A stretch of DNA of 64,000 nucleotides from Flavobacterium subsaxonicum WB 4.1-42 = DSM 21790 (GCF_000422725.1 NZ_KE383909.1:915178-979177), one strand, 5' to 3'. Counted from the stretch's first letter, positions 40,127-50,093 are shown. Made by a program: numbers and translations. Notes: generated by a model not told the origin, from the sequence alone.

Positions 40127-41785
40127 TTAAACCAACTCTTTAAAATACTGCAGTAATATCTTATCGTTTTCCAGCATAGGTGTAAATACCTCTAATATTT
40201 TAGGGCTGTCAGATTGCTGCATAAAGCCATCTAATGCCGACTTTAACTCAGCTTCATCCTGTGCTGTGGTGTATTCAAAACCATACATTTTAGCCAGGTG
40301 TTCTGCCGTTAGTTTGTGGGTAGTTTCAAAAAAGGTATTGAACACAGGTGTTTCGGCATGGCCCGGCAAGATCCTAAAGATCCCCCCCCCGCCGTTATTA
40401 ATAAGTATTATTTTAAAATTTTTAGGAATGTAGCTGTTCCACAACGCATTGCTGTCGTACAAAAAGCTAACATCGCCGGTAATAAGCACGGTTTCTTTTT
40501 CGCTGGCAAGAGCCGCCCCAATAGCGGTAGATGTACAACCGTCTATACCACTGGTACCGCGGTTGCAAAACACCTCTACAGTAGGCTTAATATCAAACAA
40601 CTGTGCATACCTAATAGCCGAACTGTTGCTTATCTGCAATTGAGAACCATCGGGCAATGCCGGCAGTATCAGCTCAAAAGCTTTAAAGTCAGAAAATGGT
40701 ATTTTAGACAAATACTCGTTGTGCTTAACTTTCCTTAATTCTTTAAGGTCCTGAGCCATTTTGTTGTAATTGCTTTCAGGACTAATTGTTTGAGGTAAAA
40801 ATTCGTTTAAAAATGTATTGGGCTCGGCCTCAATGTGCCTGCTCAAAGCACCAAAAGTATCATAAGCACGTAACGGATCTATGTGCCAGTGCTTCCTGGG
40901 CTTGTATTTTCTTAAAAATGCCTTGACACGTTTAGAAACCACCATACCGCCAAAGGTTAGTAATATCTCGGGCTTATACGCCTCAAAATCCTCTTCGGTA
41001 AATGGGGTAATAATTGTATCTATGTTGTTTAAAAAACTGCTGTGGTGCAGGTTAGATGTAGTCTCGGTCATTACAATAACCGACGGATCTGCCGCCAGTT
41101 GCGCAATTATGGCTTCGTCTATGGCTTTAGGCTGATTTACCCCTACCAGTACCATTTTTTTTGTGGCTTTATTCCAATGCCTTACATACTGGCTAATATC
41201 GCCATCAAAAATTGTTTCTTCAATAGGCGAATAATGCACCTCAATACCAACCGAAGGCTCTGTAACGGTTTCATACAGTGGCTCTTCAAAAGGGGCATTA
41301 ATATGTACCGGGCCTTTTTGTATTTTAGAAATTGCGATAGCATTGTTAATAAGCATATCATTTTCCGGCGAGGCATCTTCCAATAAATTAGCGCTATACA
41401 AAATATGGTTTGCAAACACATTTTCCTGGCGGATGGTTTGCCCATCGCCAATGTCTATCTTATCATGCGGCCTGTCGGCAGAAATAACAATTAGCGGAAT
41501 CTGGCTGTAAAATGCCTCGGCTACAGCCGGATAGTAATTTAGCAATGCCGACCCCGATGTGCATACAATTGCCACAGGGCGTTGCCATTGCTGCGCCATA
41601 CCCGTTGCAAAAAATGCAGCGCAGCGCTCATCGGCAATACTGTAGCAATTAAAATTAGTGTTGTTGGCAAAGCCTATGGTTAAGGGCGCATTGCGCGATC
41701 CGGGAGAAATTACAATATCGGTAATTCCTTTAGCAAGGCATATTTGTATTATGCTTTGCGCTAAAGGTATTTTGGGGTAGATCAT
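40127..41785 (-). CDS. menD: SEPHCHC synthase (menaquinone synthesis)
   Basis: 552 residues, a thiamine-diphosphate enzyme that adds 2-oxoglutarate to isochorismate. N-terminal PYR domain: DIVISPGSRNAPLTIGF near 20-36, and AIVCTSGSALLNYYPAVAEA near 72-91 (with the MenD-type SGSALLN). C-terminal PP domain: GDVSFLYDSNALWN near 440-453 and LINNGGGGIFRILPG near 462-476, the TPP-Mg binding site. It converges with the rhomboid gene. Together with menA, menB and menC at 5-11 kb it shows that the classical Men pathway is present; menF, menE and menH are not in the window. Confidence 0.93.
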   Translation of the reverse strand: MIYPKIPLAQSIIQICLAKGITDIVISPGSRNAPLTIGFANNTNFNCYSIADERCAAFFATGMAQQWQRPVAIVCTSGSALLNYYPAVAEAFYSQIPLIVISADRPHDKIDIGDGQTIRQENVFANHILYSANLLEDASPENDMLINNAIAISKIQKGPVHINAPFEEPLYETVTEPSVGIEVHYSPIEETIFDGDISQYVRHWNKATKKMVLVGVNQPKAIDEAIIAQLAADPSVIVMTETTSNLHHSSFLNNIDTIITPFTEEDFEAYKPEILLTFGGMVVSKRVKAFLRKYKPRKHWHIDPLRAYDTFGALSRHIEAEPNTFLNEFLPQTISPESNYNKMAQDLKELRKVKHNEYLSKIPFSDFKAFELILPALPDGSQLQISNSSAIRYAQLFDIKPTVEVFCNRGTSGIDGCTSTAIGAALASEKETVLITGDVSFLYDSNALWNSYIPKNFKIILINNGGGGIFRILPGHAETPVFNTFFETTHKLTAEHLAKMYGFEYTTAQDEAELKSALDGFMQQSDSPKILEVFTPMLENDKILLQYFKELV

Positions 41786-41816
41786 TAAAATGTATCTTAT
41801 AATTATGTGTGTAAAA

Positions 41817-41845
41817 GTGCCATAACAAATGGCACTACAAATTTA
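41817..41845 (-). promoter_or_regulatory. menD promoter with inverted repeat
   Basis: On the minus strand a TAAATTTG box at 41838-41845, followed at once by GTGCCAT / ATGGCAC (7-5-7, perfect, 41817-41835). The repeat would sit at the transcription start, an operator-like place. Confidence 0.45.
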
Positions 41846-41926
41846 CCACTACCGTAAGAATAAGCATAATAAAAGCCGATAAAATTTTACTAAATAGCTA
41901 CTAAGTTAATTCAGTTCAGGATTGTT

Positions 41927-42508
41927 CTACACCTCTTCTTTCGTTATCCATTTGCCGCCATCTGGTGCGGTATAACTATCCATTTTTTGTAATACTTCAT
42001 CAATTGTATTGCCCGACAGTAGCTTCTCACGATTAATCTCTTTCAGGAAGCCTTTACTAACCATGGTATCCATCATAGTTAAAAGTGCATCATAAAAACC
42101 ATTGATATTAAGCACCGCCATAGGCTTTTTATGAAGCCCGAGCTGACCCCACGTTAGCATTTCAAAAAACTCTTCCAACGTGCCAAAGCCACCCGGCAGC
42201 GCAATTACACCATCGCACAGGTCGTTCATTTTGGTTTTGCGCTCGTGCATGGTATCTACTAAAATTAATTCGGTTAACCCGCTATGGGCAATTTCTTTGC
42301 TCTGCAGAAAATGTGGCAGCACGCCAATTACTTCGCCACCGTTTTGCAGGGCACCATCGGCTACGGCACCCATCAGGCCAACATTGGCACCACCATAAAC
42401 TATAGCAGTGTTTCTTTCGGCTAATGTTTTTCCTAACAAATAAGCCTGCTCTTCGTATACTTTATCGGTACCAAAACTCGACCCGCAAAAAATTGTTATT
42501 CTTTTCAT
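41927..42508 (-). CDS. LOG-type Rossmann protein (TIGR00730 family)
   Basis: 193 residues. Family of cytokinin riboside 5'-monophosphate phosphoribohydrolases (LONELY GUY) and bacterial nucleotide 5'-monophosphate nucleosidases. Seen: ITIFCGSSFGTD at 4-15, YGGANVGLMGAVADGAL near 38-54, and the catalytic signature LPGGFGTLEEFFEMLTWGQLG near 103-123 (PGGxGTxxE). Small size and the single domain fit type I LOG proteins. The bacterial role is usually purine or pyrimidine nucleotide salvage. Confidence 0.9.
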   Translation of the reverse strand: MKRITIFCGSSFGTDKVYEEQAYLLGKTLAERNTAIVYGGANVGLMGAVADGALQNGGEVIGVLPHFLQSKEIAHSGLTELILVDTMHERKTKMNDLCDGVIALPGGFGTLEEFFEMLTWGQLGLHKKPMAVLNINGFYDALLTMMDTMVSKGFLKEINREKLLSGNTIDEVLQKMDSYTAPDGGKWITKEEV

Positions 42509-42532
42509 TTAAATGACATTCGGTATTAATCA

Positions 42533-42574
42533 AAAAAACTGCTGCTATTACCAACGTAACAACAGCAGTTTTGT
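42533..42574 (-). terminator. Terminator of the glutathione peroxidase gene
   Basis: AAAACTGCTG / CAGCAGTTTT stem with a 17-base inner part and T run on the minus strand. Confidence 0.75.
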
Positions 42575-42593
42575 ATGTAGTTATTATTTTAAT

Positions 42594-43184
42594 TTACGAT
42601 TTAACCCAGTTAATAACCTCCGGATCTGTAACCAAAGTTTTTGGCGATATAACCTTTACAAGTTCGCCTTTCTCGTTAATAAGGTACTTCTGGAAATTCC
42701 ATTGCACTTCGCTATCCTCTAAGCCATTTTTACTTTTCTGGGTAAGGAATTTATAAACAGGCGACATATCTGCCCCTTTAACCGATACCTTATCCATCAT
42801 AGGGAAAGATACACCATAGTTTTGCTGGCAAAATGTAGCAATCTCCTCGTTAGTGCCCGGCTCTTGCTCTGCAAAGTTGTTTGCAGGAAAGCCAACAATT
42901 ACCAGGCCTTTATCTTTATACTCTTTGTAAAGTGCCTCAAGGTCTTTGTATTGAGGTGTCAATCCGCATTTAGATGCTGTGTTAACCACAATCACTTTTT
43001 TACCCTTAAGCGATGCAAAGTCAAACTGCTCGCCATAAAGGTCTTTTACTTTAAACTGGTATATTGTTTCTTTAGCCATGTTATTGGTAGTTTCTATATT
43101 AGATGCCATAGTTAGCTCCTGCTTTTTTTGCTGGCAGCTAACCATAAACAGCAGCCCACAGGCTAATAATGCTAATTTTTTCAT
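42594..43184 (-). CDS. Glutathione peroxidase-like lipoprotein
   Basis: 196 residues. Lipoprotein signal MKKLALLACGLLFMVSC with Cys 17, then QQKKQ. GPx fold: NTASKCGLTPQYKDLEAL near 70, with the peroxidatic Cys in SKCG, VGFPANNFAEQEPGTNEEIATFC near 97 and VQWNFQKYLI near 160 with the conserved Trp and Asn. FPANNF has Ala in place of the usual Cys of FPCNQF. In this Cys-type enzyme the resolving Cys may be that of EEIATFCQQ. It should reduce peroxides at the membrane surface, with thioredoxin more likely than glutathione as donor. Confidence 0.88.
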   Translation of the reverse strand: MKKLALLACGLLFMVSCQQKKQELTMASNIETTNNMAKETIYQFKVKDLYGEQFDFASLKGKKVIVVNTASKCGLTPQYKDLEALYKEYKDKGLVIVGFPANNFAEQEPGTNEEIATFCQQNYGVSFPMMDKVSVKGADMSPVYKFLTQKSKNGLEDSEVQWNFQKYLINEKGELVKVISPKTLVTDPEVINWVKS

Positions 43185-43211
43185 TGTGTTATTTTAATAT
43201 AAATATACAAA

Positions 43212-46200
43212 TTACTTTTTAGAAGGCAGTGCTTGTTTTTTAAAATGCTTGCGATACTGTATGTTGGAAAAGACACCCAATATAGCTACACCAATTGCCA
43301 TGTAAAAGAAATACATTGGCGTGCGTACCTCTCCGCTCGCATACGAGTGCAAACCGGTTAGGTAAAAGTTAACACCAAAATACGTCATTAATATAGCGGC
43401 AAACGCCAATACACTAAAGAAATTGAAAATCCAGGTGCCACGTAAAGCCGGTACAAAACGCATGTGTATAACAAACGCATACACCATAATACTTACCAGT
43501 GCCCATGTTTCTTTAGGGTCCCAGCCCCAATAGCGGCCCCAGCTTTCATTAGCCCACTGGCCACCTAAAAAGTTACCTATAGAAAGCATTACAAGACCCA
43601 CGGTAAGCGCCATCTCGTTAATATAAGTAAGTTCTTTAATATTAAGATCAAGCTTTACTTTATTATTTTTATTGGTAAACAGCATTAGTATTAACGACAC
43701 CAACCCCAATATCATACCCAATGTAAACGGCCCGTAGCAACCCACAATTACCGCAACGTGAATCATTAGCCAATACGAATTTAGCACCGGTACAAGGTTG
43801 GCTATTTCGGCATCGGTCCAGCTCCAGTGTGCAACCATTAGTACCATAAATACTACAAAGGCTGTAGATGCAACGGTAAGTTCTGATTTTCGGCCAAAAG
43901 CCAAACCAAAGAACATCGTAGCCCATGCAACGTAAATTACCGACTCGTAAGCATTACTCCACGGAGCATGGCCTGATATATACCATCGGGTTGCGAGCCC
44001 TAAGGTGTGCAGTATAAACAGCAGGAATACAACACCGTGAAAAAACTTAACCGTTAGCGTAATACCTTTATTTTCTTTAAATATTTTTATTATGGTAAAT
44101 AAGAACATTAATAAACCGGCATATAAGTACCAAGAATATAGCTTTTTAAAGATGTCGTATTTATTGTACAACAACTCTGCATCTATCTTATCCTGGCTTG
44201 GCATAACTGCTGCCCCGGCTTTTTGCTGATATTTAGATAAACCTTCTAAAATACTATCTGCCGTGTTATAGTCTTTCGTGTGTGTAGCCTTGCTAAGTGC
44301 ACCAAAATAATACGGAACAATGTTTCTTATGGTATCAAGCCCTTTGTAATTGCCCTCAGCAGCCTCAGGGAAAGAAACCCATTTGTTGCCTTCGTCATTA
44401 GGTATAGGCAGTACTTTTAGTATTTGTCCGGATATGGCCCAGTTAAGCAGGTTAATGCGTTTATCAAGGTTTATAAAATCGGTTTGGAACTTGTTAGGCA
44501 CTTTTTCTCTATAAGCATCTTCCAGCAAATGCCCCAATTTGTAGTTACCCACGTTATCAAAAAAGTCTGACATGGCGGCAAACTTAACGCCTTTCTCTAA
44601 GCCGGCAATTTTACGTATGCTGTCGTTACCTCTCTCTAAGGCAATAATGGGCACATCATACCAAATTTCGCCCAGCATGGCCATAGATAAGAAAGTCTGA
44701 TCGGCATTCATATCGCCATACACATCGCTCTTACTTACTTTTCTAAGCAATTCTGATGCAAAGGTGTTAACAGGTTTCATCCTTCCTCCAAAATCCTGAA
44801 TTACAATACGGCTAAATTTAGCTGCATGCTCCGGACTAACTTTAAAGGCCTGAATAACGCTATCCAGTTGTTTTTGGGTAGGTTTTTGGCGAACATAGTT
44901 GTGCTCTGTAGCTGCCTCATGGTCATGATCGTGTTCGTGGTCATGGTGTTGGTGGCCATCGGTTTGAGAAAAACCACTCAGGCTAAACATCAATAGCAAA
45001 ACGGCTGTAAGCGAAGCTTTCTTTGCTTTAATCTTATCAAGTTTTACTTTTAGGTCGCCAAAACGGGTATTCTTATCAAACAAAATTGCCATTAATCCAA
45101 AGTATAGTAAAAAATATCCGCTGTACGATATCCATGTACCCCAAAAATCGTGGTTTACAGATAGTTTGGTGCCCTTTTCATCCGGGTCAAACCCCGACTG
45201 AAAAAAGCGGTAACCCCTGTAATCTAACACATGGTTCATGTAAATGCGGGTATTTATAGTGTTTTTTTCTTCTTTATCTTCTACAGTAACTTTACTTTCA
45301 AAAGAGGCGTAACTTGATTCTGTACCCGGATATTTCTCGGCAATAAAATCGTTAAGCCTAATTGCAAAAGGCAACTCATACGTTTTGCTGCCGTACATAA
45401 TTGTGTATTCCAGTTTACCCTGTTTAAACGATACCGGTACGCCCATTTTTTGCCATCCGCCCAACAAGGTTACTTCTTTTTCTAAACCTTCAGATTTTAC
45501 GGTAACCGTAAGTGCAGCATCTTCTTTAGTTTTAAAGTCTTTGCTACCCTCGTAAGCTACCTTACCTTTAATAGCACGCTCAGGAAAAACAAACATGGCA
45601 CCCTGCAGGTTATACAACGAACGGAACATTAGCGGCTGTGGAGCATCTTTAACAACGCCACCCTGCATCTTATCGGCCATTCGCATAAAGGTACCTTCAA
45701 ACGGGGTGGTAATAGTATAAGTGTCGCCTGTTTTAACAACGTTAATAGCACCATCGGTAGGTTTATTAAAGGCAAATAGTAAATTGTTTATGCTTTGTAC
45801 TTCGCCTTCTTTTAAATAATGGTCGTGGCGTTGCCCACCGCTTTGCTCTACCATTTTAATGTATTGCACACCGTTGGGGTCTTCTTTTATAACCTCTTTA
45901 GCTCCAAGCTTAAAATCTTTATATTCAATTTCAAACGGAATATCGCTAAATTTATCAGAGATGCTAAAATCGTTACTGGCAAGAATTGGCATTGTTGCCG
46001 ATGACAGCAACAATTGTTTTTCGAAAGTACGGCGGCGCACTTCGCCCTGGTATTCACCATCAATAAAAACGGTTAAATACGGTTTGTCGCTGTAAAAATG
46101 GGTTTGCGCCTCGCCTTCCCTAATGGGCATCATACCCTCAAAACTAATGTAGCGGGTAACAAAAGCTCCGGCAATAATCAGTATAAAAGAAAGGTGTAAT

Positions 46201-46439
46201 AAAAGCGTGGCCCATTTTTCTTTTTTGTTAAGCTGGTAACGCTTTATATTGCCAAAAAAGTTGAAAACAAATAGTATCATTATGGTCTCAAACCATTTAG
46301 CATTGTAAATGTAAACACGGGCAGTTTCGGTATTATAAGCGTCTTCTATAAATGTGCCAACGCCCATAGCCAGGGCAAATAAAAGAAAAAGAACGGCCAT
46401 TAAACGTGTAGAGGAAAAGAAGGAAATTATTTTATCCAT
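43212..46439 (-). CDS. ccsA: Fused ResB-CcsA cytochrome c maturation protein
   Basis: 1075 residues. System II haem delivery to cytochrome c in one chain. N-terminal ResB-like part: membrane helices at about 8-25, 45-62 and 75-95, then a large soluble region (about 100-430) and one more helix near 440. A His-rich stretch with HQHHDHEHDHDHE lies near 500-515, the kind of linker that binds metal or haem. C-terminal CcsA part: helices from about 780, and the haem-handling WWD motif WGWDPKETWALVS near 970, followed by conserved His residues and SYASGEVRTPMYFF. The fusion is normal for Bacteroidota. It starts its own transcript. Confidence 0.92.
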   Translation of the reverse strand: MDKIISFFSSTRLMAVLFLLFALAMGVGTFIEDAYNTETARVYIYNAKWFETIMILFVFNFFGNIKRYQLNKKEKWATLLLHLSFILIIAGAFVTRYISFEGMMPIREGEAQTHFYSDKPYLTVFIDGEYQGEVRRRTFEKQLLLSSATMPILASNDFSISDKFSDIPFEIEYKDFKLGAKEVIKEDPNGVQYIKMVEQSGGQRHDHYLKEGEVQSINNLLFAFNKPTDGAINVVKTGDTYTITTPFEGTFMRMADKMQGGVVKDAPQPLMFRSLYNLQGAMFVFPERAIKGKVAYEGSKDFKTKEDAALTVTVKSEGLEKEVTLLGGWQKMGVPVSFKQGKLEYTIMYGSKTYELPFAIRLNDFIAEKYPGTESSYASFESKVTVEDKEEKNTINTRIYMNHVLDYRGYRFFQSGFDPDEKGTKLSVNHDFWGTWISYSGYFLLYFGLMAILFDKNTRFGDLKVKLDKIKAKKASLTAVLLLMFSLSGFSQTDGHQHHDHEHDHDHEAATEHNYVRQKPTQKQLDSVIQAFKVSPEHAAKFSRIVIQDFGGRMKPVNTFASELLRKVSKSDVYGDMNADQTFLSMAMLGEIWYDVPIIALERGNDSIRKIAGLEKGVKFAAMSDFFDNVGNYKLGHLLEDAYREKVPNKFQTDFINLDKRINLLNWAISGQILKVLPIPNDEGNKWVSFPEAAEGNYKGLDTIRNIVPYYFGALSKATHTKDYNTADSILEGLSKYQQKAGAAVMPSQDKIDAELLYNKYDIFKKLYSWYLYAGLLMFLFTIIKIFKENKGITLTVKFFHGVVFLLFILHTLGLATRWYISGHAPWSNAYESVIYVAWATMFFGLAFGRKSELTVASTAFVVFMVLMVAHWSWTDAEIANLVPVLNSYWLMIHVAVIVGCYGPFTLGMILGLVSLILMLFTNKNNKVKLDLNIKELTYINEMALTVGLVMLSIGNFLGGQWANESWGRYWGWDPKETWALVSIMVYAFVIHMRFVPALRGTWIFNFFSVLAFAAILMTYFGVNFYLTGLHSYASGEVRTPMYFFYMAIGVAILGVFSNIQYRKHFKKQALPSKK

Positions 46440-46687
46440 GGGTATACGGAAAAGTTCAATTAAATTCCTGCAAAAGTACTTAAAACTTAAGTTTTAATAT
46501 AGTTTTTATAGGCTAAATTTAAAGGGCTAATAGCATTTGCACCCTAAACATGTATATAAAAATAGAATTATAATTAATCAATTGGGTTAATAACTAAACA
46601 TATATCAATTATAATGCAGGTAAATTAACTTATAAATGCTTTTTATTTATAAAGTATTTTATATTTGTGACTATAATTAAACTAAAC
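46440..46687. other. Divergent AT-rich intergenic region with one -7 box
   Basis: 248 bases between the ccs fusion and the next plus-strand gene. It holds TATATTTG (TAnnTTTG) at 46660-46667, 21 bases before the ATG at 46688, and a long AT-rich tract. No ORF or strong hairpin is seen. Confidence 0.5.
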
Positions 46688-47284
46688 ATGAAAAAAATTT
46701 TGTTGTGTACTGCATTGTTTGCAGTATCAATTTCTGGCTATTCTCAAACTGAAGCAACTACTAAAGAAGGAAAGAAAGTACTTTTAAATAGTAACGGAAC
46801 CTGGGCTTATGCCGATGGCGACTGCAATACTTTAACCGAAACTAAAACCTATGCAGGTGGTAAAGTAATGTCCTCGGCTAAAGAAGTTATCAGTGTATCC
46901 TCAGATGCAGGTAAAACCGGCATTACCATAAATATAGTTAAAGGCACAGGAGCTTTGATATTAAATTTGGGAAGAATAGAACGCGAAATTTTTTGTGTTA
47001 GCAAAAATGCTCCAATGAGCATTGAGTTTACAGATGGTACAAAACTTGCTGTTAAACATATGGGAGATCTTAATTGTAACGGCAATTTTTCTTGCTTTTT
47101 AGGCGAACAGGTAGGTACCGATAAAGAACTTGAAATTTTAAAAACAAAAAAGATTAAAAAAGTATCTATAGAATATACTGATACTGAAAATGGTAACGTA
47201 AAAAAGTTTACTAAAGAATATACATTGTCAGCCGATCAGACAGAGAAGATAAATAAAATTATTAAATGCCTTACTAATTCGTAA
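46688..47284 (+). CDS. Secreted protein, unknown
   Basis: 198 residues. Signal peptide MKKILLCTALFAVSISGYSQ. Residues 24-45 have TKEGKKVLLNSNGTWAYADGD, a short element (DGKKVLLxxNGTW) common in secreted Bacteroidota proteins of unknown role. The rest is beta-rich with TGITINIVKGTGALILNLG and MSIEFTDGTKLAV, and a Cys pair in NCNGNFSCFLG. Start at 46688 matches the signal. It is followed after 12 bases by the M1 peptidase gene, so both may be on one transcript. Confidence 0.7.
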   Translation: MKKILLCTALFAVSISGYSQTEATTKEGKKVLLNSNGTWAYADGDCNTLTETKTYAGGKVMSSAKEVISVSSDAGKTGITINIVKGTGALILNLGRIEREIFCVSKNAPMSIEFTDGTKLAVKHMGDLNCNGNFSCFLGEQVGTDKELEILKTKKIKKVSIEYTDTENGNVKKFTKEYTLSADQTEKINKIIKCLTNS

Positions 47285-47296
47285 TATAATTAATTA

Positions 47297-49216
47297 ATGA
47301 GAATACCCAAATTATTATTGCTATTAAGCCTTACCGGGCTAACCGCTTTTGCGCAGGAGGCACAGCCTACCAACCAGTCTAAATTTGACGATGTAATGTA
47401 CCGCAGAGGTAACGAATACAGGTCGGCATCAGGGGTTCCCGGCCCGCAGTACTGGCAAAACGGAGCTGATTATGTTATTGAAGCAGAGCTTGATGACAAA
47501 ACCAACATACTAAAAGGTAAGCTTACCCTTACCTACCACAACAACAGCCCCGAAGACCTTAATTACATTTGGATGTATGTTGAGCAAAACCGTTTTACCG
47601 AGACTTCGCGCGGTACGCTAACTACCCCAATACAGGGCAACCGCTACAGCGGCGATACCGATGGCGGCATAGCAATTACCAACCTTAAAGTTACAGGTAG
47701 CGATGTAAGTAAGTTTATTATTAACGATACCCGCATGCAGGTGCTTTTAGATAAGCCCTTAAAAGGCAAGGGCGGTATTGCTACAATAAGCATGAATTTT
47801 GAATTTAAAATTCCGCAGTCTGGTATGGACCGTATGGGCCAGCTGCCTACAGATAAAGGTACAACCTACTCTATGGCACAGTGGTACCCGCGTGTGGCAG
47901 TGTTTGACGATGTGGTGGGCTGGAATACCGAACCCTACCTTGGGGCAGGCGAATTTTATGTTGAGTATGGCAATTTCGATTATAAAGTTACCGTGCCTTA
48001 TAACCACATAGTGGTAGGTTCTGGCGAATTGGTTAATGCTAAAGAGGTACTTACTAAAGACCAGCTTAAACGTTGGGAACAGGCTAAAAACAGCGATAAA
48101 ACAGTATACCTTATTACTCCTGCCGAAGCTGGCAATACTACTATTACAAGGCCGGTACAAAGTGGCAAGGTTACATGGCATTTTAAAATGACCAACACCC
48201 GAGATGTGGCTTTTGCAACCGCCAAAAATTTTATTTGGGATGCCGCAAGAATAAACCTGCCAAGCGGTAAAAAAGCTATGGCACAGTCGGTTTATACGTC
48301 AGATAGCGATGGTAAAGATGCCTGGGGACGTTCAACTGAGTATACTAAGGGATCTATTGAAAACTACTCTAACATGTGGTTTGAATATCCTTACCCTAAT
48401 GCCGTTAACGTTGCCAGTAATGCCGGTGGTATGGAATACCCGGGTATGTCTTTTTGCAGCGGCAACAGCGTGGGCGCCGACCTTTGGGATGTTACCGACC
48501 ATGAATTTGGCCATAACTGGTTCCCGATGATAGTAGGCTCTAACGAGCGCCGCTATGCATGGATGGATGAGGGCTTTAACACCTTTATAAACTACTACAG
48601 CACCGTTAAATTTAATAACGGCGAGTACAAAAGCGATATTGCAAAAAGCCGTAACAGGGTGGCATGGTTTAAATCTAAATACAGGGAAAGTATTGCTACT
48701 TACCCCGATGTTGCCCGCCCTATGAACCTTGCTTACACCGCTTATTATAAGCCTGCTACAGGCCTTATTATGCTGCGCGAATACATACTTGGCCACGAGC
48801 GTTTTGATTATGCTTTTAAGGCTTACATTAAAAACTGGTCGTACAAGCACCCGCAGCCATCTGACTTTTTTAATGCTATGGATAACGGCGCCGGAGAAAA
48901 CCTTAACTGGTTCTGGAAAGGCTGGTTTATGGGCAATGCCAATATAGATGTAGGAATTAGCAAAGTTACCGAGAGTAAAGGCTCGGCAATTATAACGTTT
49001 ACCAACAAAGGCGATATGCCTGCTCCTGTAGTGTTTAAAGTGGTATATGATGATAACAGCAGCGAAATTAAAACCCTTCCGGTAGAAGTTTGGCAGCGCG
49101 GCAACGAGTGGGATTACCTCTTAAAAACCGATAAAGCTCTTAAAGCTATTGATATAGATCCGGGGCGTTTTTTACCGGATATTAACAGCCAGGATAACTC
49201 CTGGATTAAAGAATAA
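47297..49216 (+). CDS. M1-family zinc aminopeptidase, secreted
   Basis: 639 residues. Signal peptide MRIPKLLLLLSLTGLTAFAQ. The substrate-binding signature is NAGGMEYPGMSFC near 375 (GGMEYP, in place of GAMEN), zinc motif HEFGHNW at 402-406 with the second Glu in WMDEGFNTF at about 425. It lacks the C-terminal ERAP-like domain but has a beta-rich end. It should cut N-terminal residues from peptides outside the cytoplasm. A strong terminator follows. Confidence 0.9.
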   Translation: MRIPKLLLLLSLTGLTAFAQEAQPTNQSKFDDVMYRRGNEYRSASGVPGPQYWQNGADYVIEAELDDKTNILKGKLTLTYHNNSPEDLNYIWMYVEQNRFTETSRGTLTTPIQGNRYSGDTDGGIAITNLKVTGSDVSKFIINDTRMQVLLDKPLKGKGGIATISMNFEFKIPQSGMDRMGQLPTDKGTTYSMAQWYPRVAVFDDVVGWNTEPYLGAGEFYVEYGNFDYKVTVPYNHIVVGSGELVNAKEVLTKDQLKRWEQAKNSDKTVYLITPAEAGNTTITRPVQSGKVTWHFKMTNTRDVAFATAKNFIWDAARINLPSGKKAMAQSVYTSDSDGKDAWGRSTEYTKGSIENYSNMWFEYPYPNAVNVASNAGGMEYPGMSFCSGNSVGADLWDVTDHEFGHNWFPMIVGSNERRYAWMDEGFNTFINYYSTVKFNNGEYKSDIAKSRNRVAWFKSKYRESIATYPDVARPMNLAYTAYYKPATGLIMLREYILGHERFDYAFKAYIKNWSYKHPQPSDFFNAMDNGAGENLNWFWKGWFMGNANIDVGISKVTESKGSAIITFTNKGDMPAPVVFKVVYDDNSSEIKTLPVEVWQRGNEWDYLLKTDKALKAIDIDPGRFLPDINSQDNSWIKE

Positions 49217-49222
49217 TAGTGT

Positions 49223-49250
49223 AAGGGCGGCTGTAAAAGGCCGCCCTTTG
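49223..49250 (+). terminator. Terminator after the M1 peptidase gene
   Basis: AAGGGCGGC / GCCGCCCTT hairpin with TGTAAAAG loop and T run. Confidence 0.85.
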
Positions 49251-49328
49251 TATTTAGAAATAGCCCTGCCCTAAATTCGTAGGGCAAGCGGCTAAAAACT
49301 CCCGTTTTATTTTTATAATTTAGCAGCC

Positions 49329-50093
49329 ATGTTACAAGTAGTTATTATAGGTTCCGGCAATGTGGCGCAACACCTTATAAAGGCGTTTGGCACTATAGCG
49401 CAAGCACAACTGGTGCAGGCATTTGCACGCCATCCGGATCAGTTGGCTACCTTGCTCCCACCCGAAAAAATAACCAACTCCTTAAACAACCTTGCCGAAG
49501 CTGATGTTTACATAATAGCGGTTAAAGATGATGCCATTACTGATGTATCATCGCAACTACCGTTTAAAGGTAAACTGGTAGTACATACATCGGGCAGTAT
49601 GGATTTGGGGCAGATAGACAATAAAAACCGCCGTGGGGTGTTTTATCCACTACAAACCTTCTCTAAAAATAAGACGGTAGATTTTACAACCGTTCCGCTT
49701 TGTTTAGAAAGCGAGTTTGAGGAGAATTATGCTGTTTTAGAACTTCTGGCGAAAGCCTTATCTAACAGTGTTTACAGGATAAGTTCAGAGCAAAGGCAAT
49801 CGTTGCATGTGGCTGCGGTATTTGCCAGTAATTTTAGCAATCACATGTATGCGTTAAGCAGCCAGATTTGCCAACAAAATAATATACCGTTTGGCATATT
49901 AAATCCGCTTATTGAAGAAACAGCCGGTAAAATTAAGTCGTTATCGCCGGTAAAGGCACAGACAGGCCCCGCCGTTAGAAACGACCGGAAAACAATACAA
50001 AAGCACCTGGATTTTCTTACCGATGAAAACCAAAAGGCTATATATAAGTTATTAACACAATCGATACAACAAACCAATGAGCAAGAGCTATAA
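49329..50093 (+). CDS. Rossmann-like and DUF2520 domain protein
   Basis: 254 residues. N-terminal NAD(P)-type Rossmann: VVIIGSGNVAQHLIKAF at 4-20, then ADVYIIAVKDDAI near 57-70. C-terminal DUF2520 helices: SNFSNHMYALSSQICQQNNI near 170-190, and TGPAVRNDRKTIQKHL near 217. The pattern is that of a small 6-phosphogluconate-dehydrogenase-like reductase. Substrate unknown. It overlaps the kdsC start by 17 bases and so opens a conserved Flavobacteriia series. Confidence 0.85.
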   Translation: MLQVVIIGSGNVAQHLIKAFGTIAQAQLVQAFARHPDQLATLLPPEKITNSLNNLAEADVYIIAVKDDAITDVSSQLPFKGKLVVHTSGSMDLGQIDNKNRRGVFYPLQTFSKNKTVDFTTVPLCLESEFEENYAVLELLAKALSNSVYRISSEQRQSLHVAAVFASNFSNHMYALSSQICQQNNIPFGILNPLIEETAGKIKSLSPVKAQTGPAVRNDRKTIQKHLDFLTDENQKAIYKLLTQSIQQTNEQEL

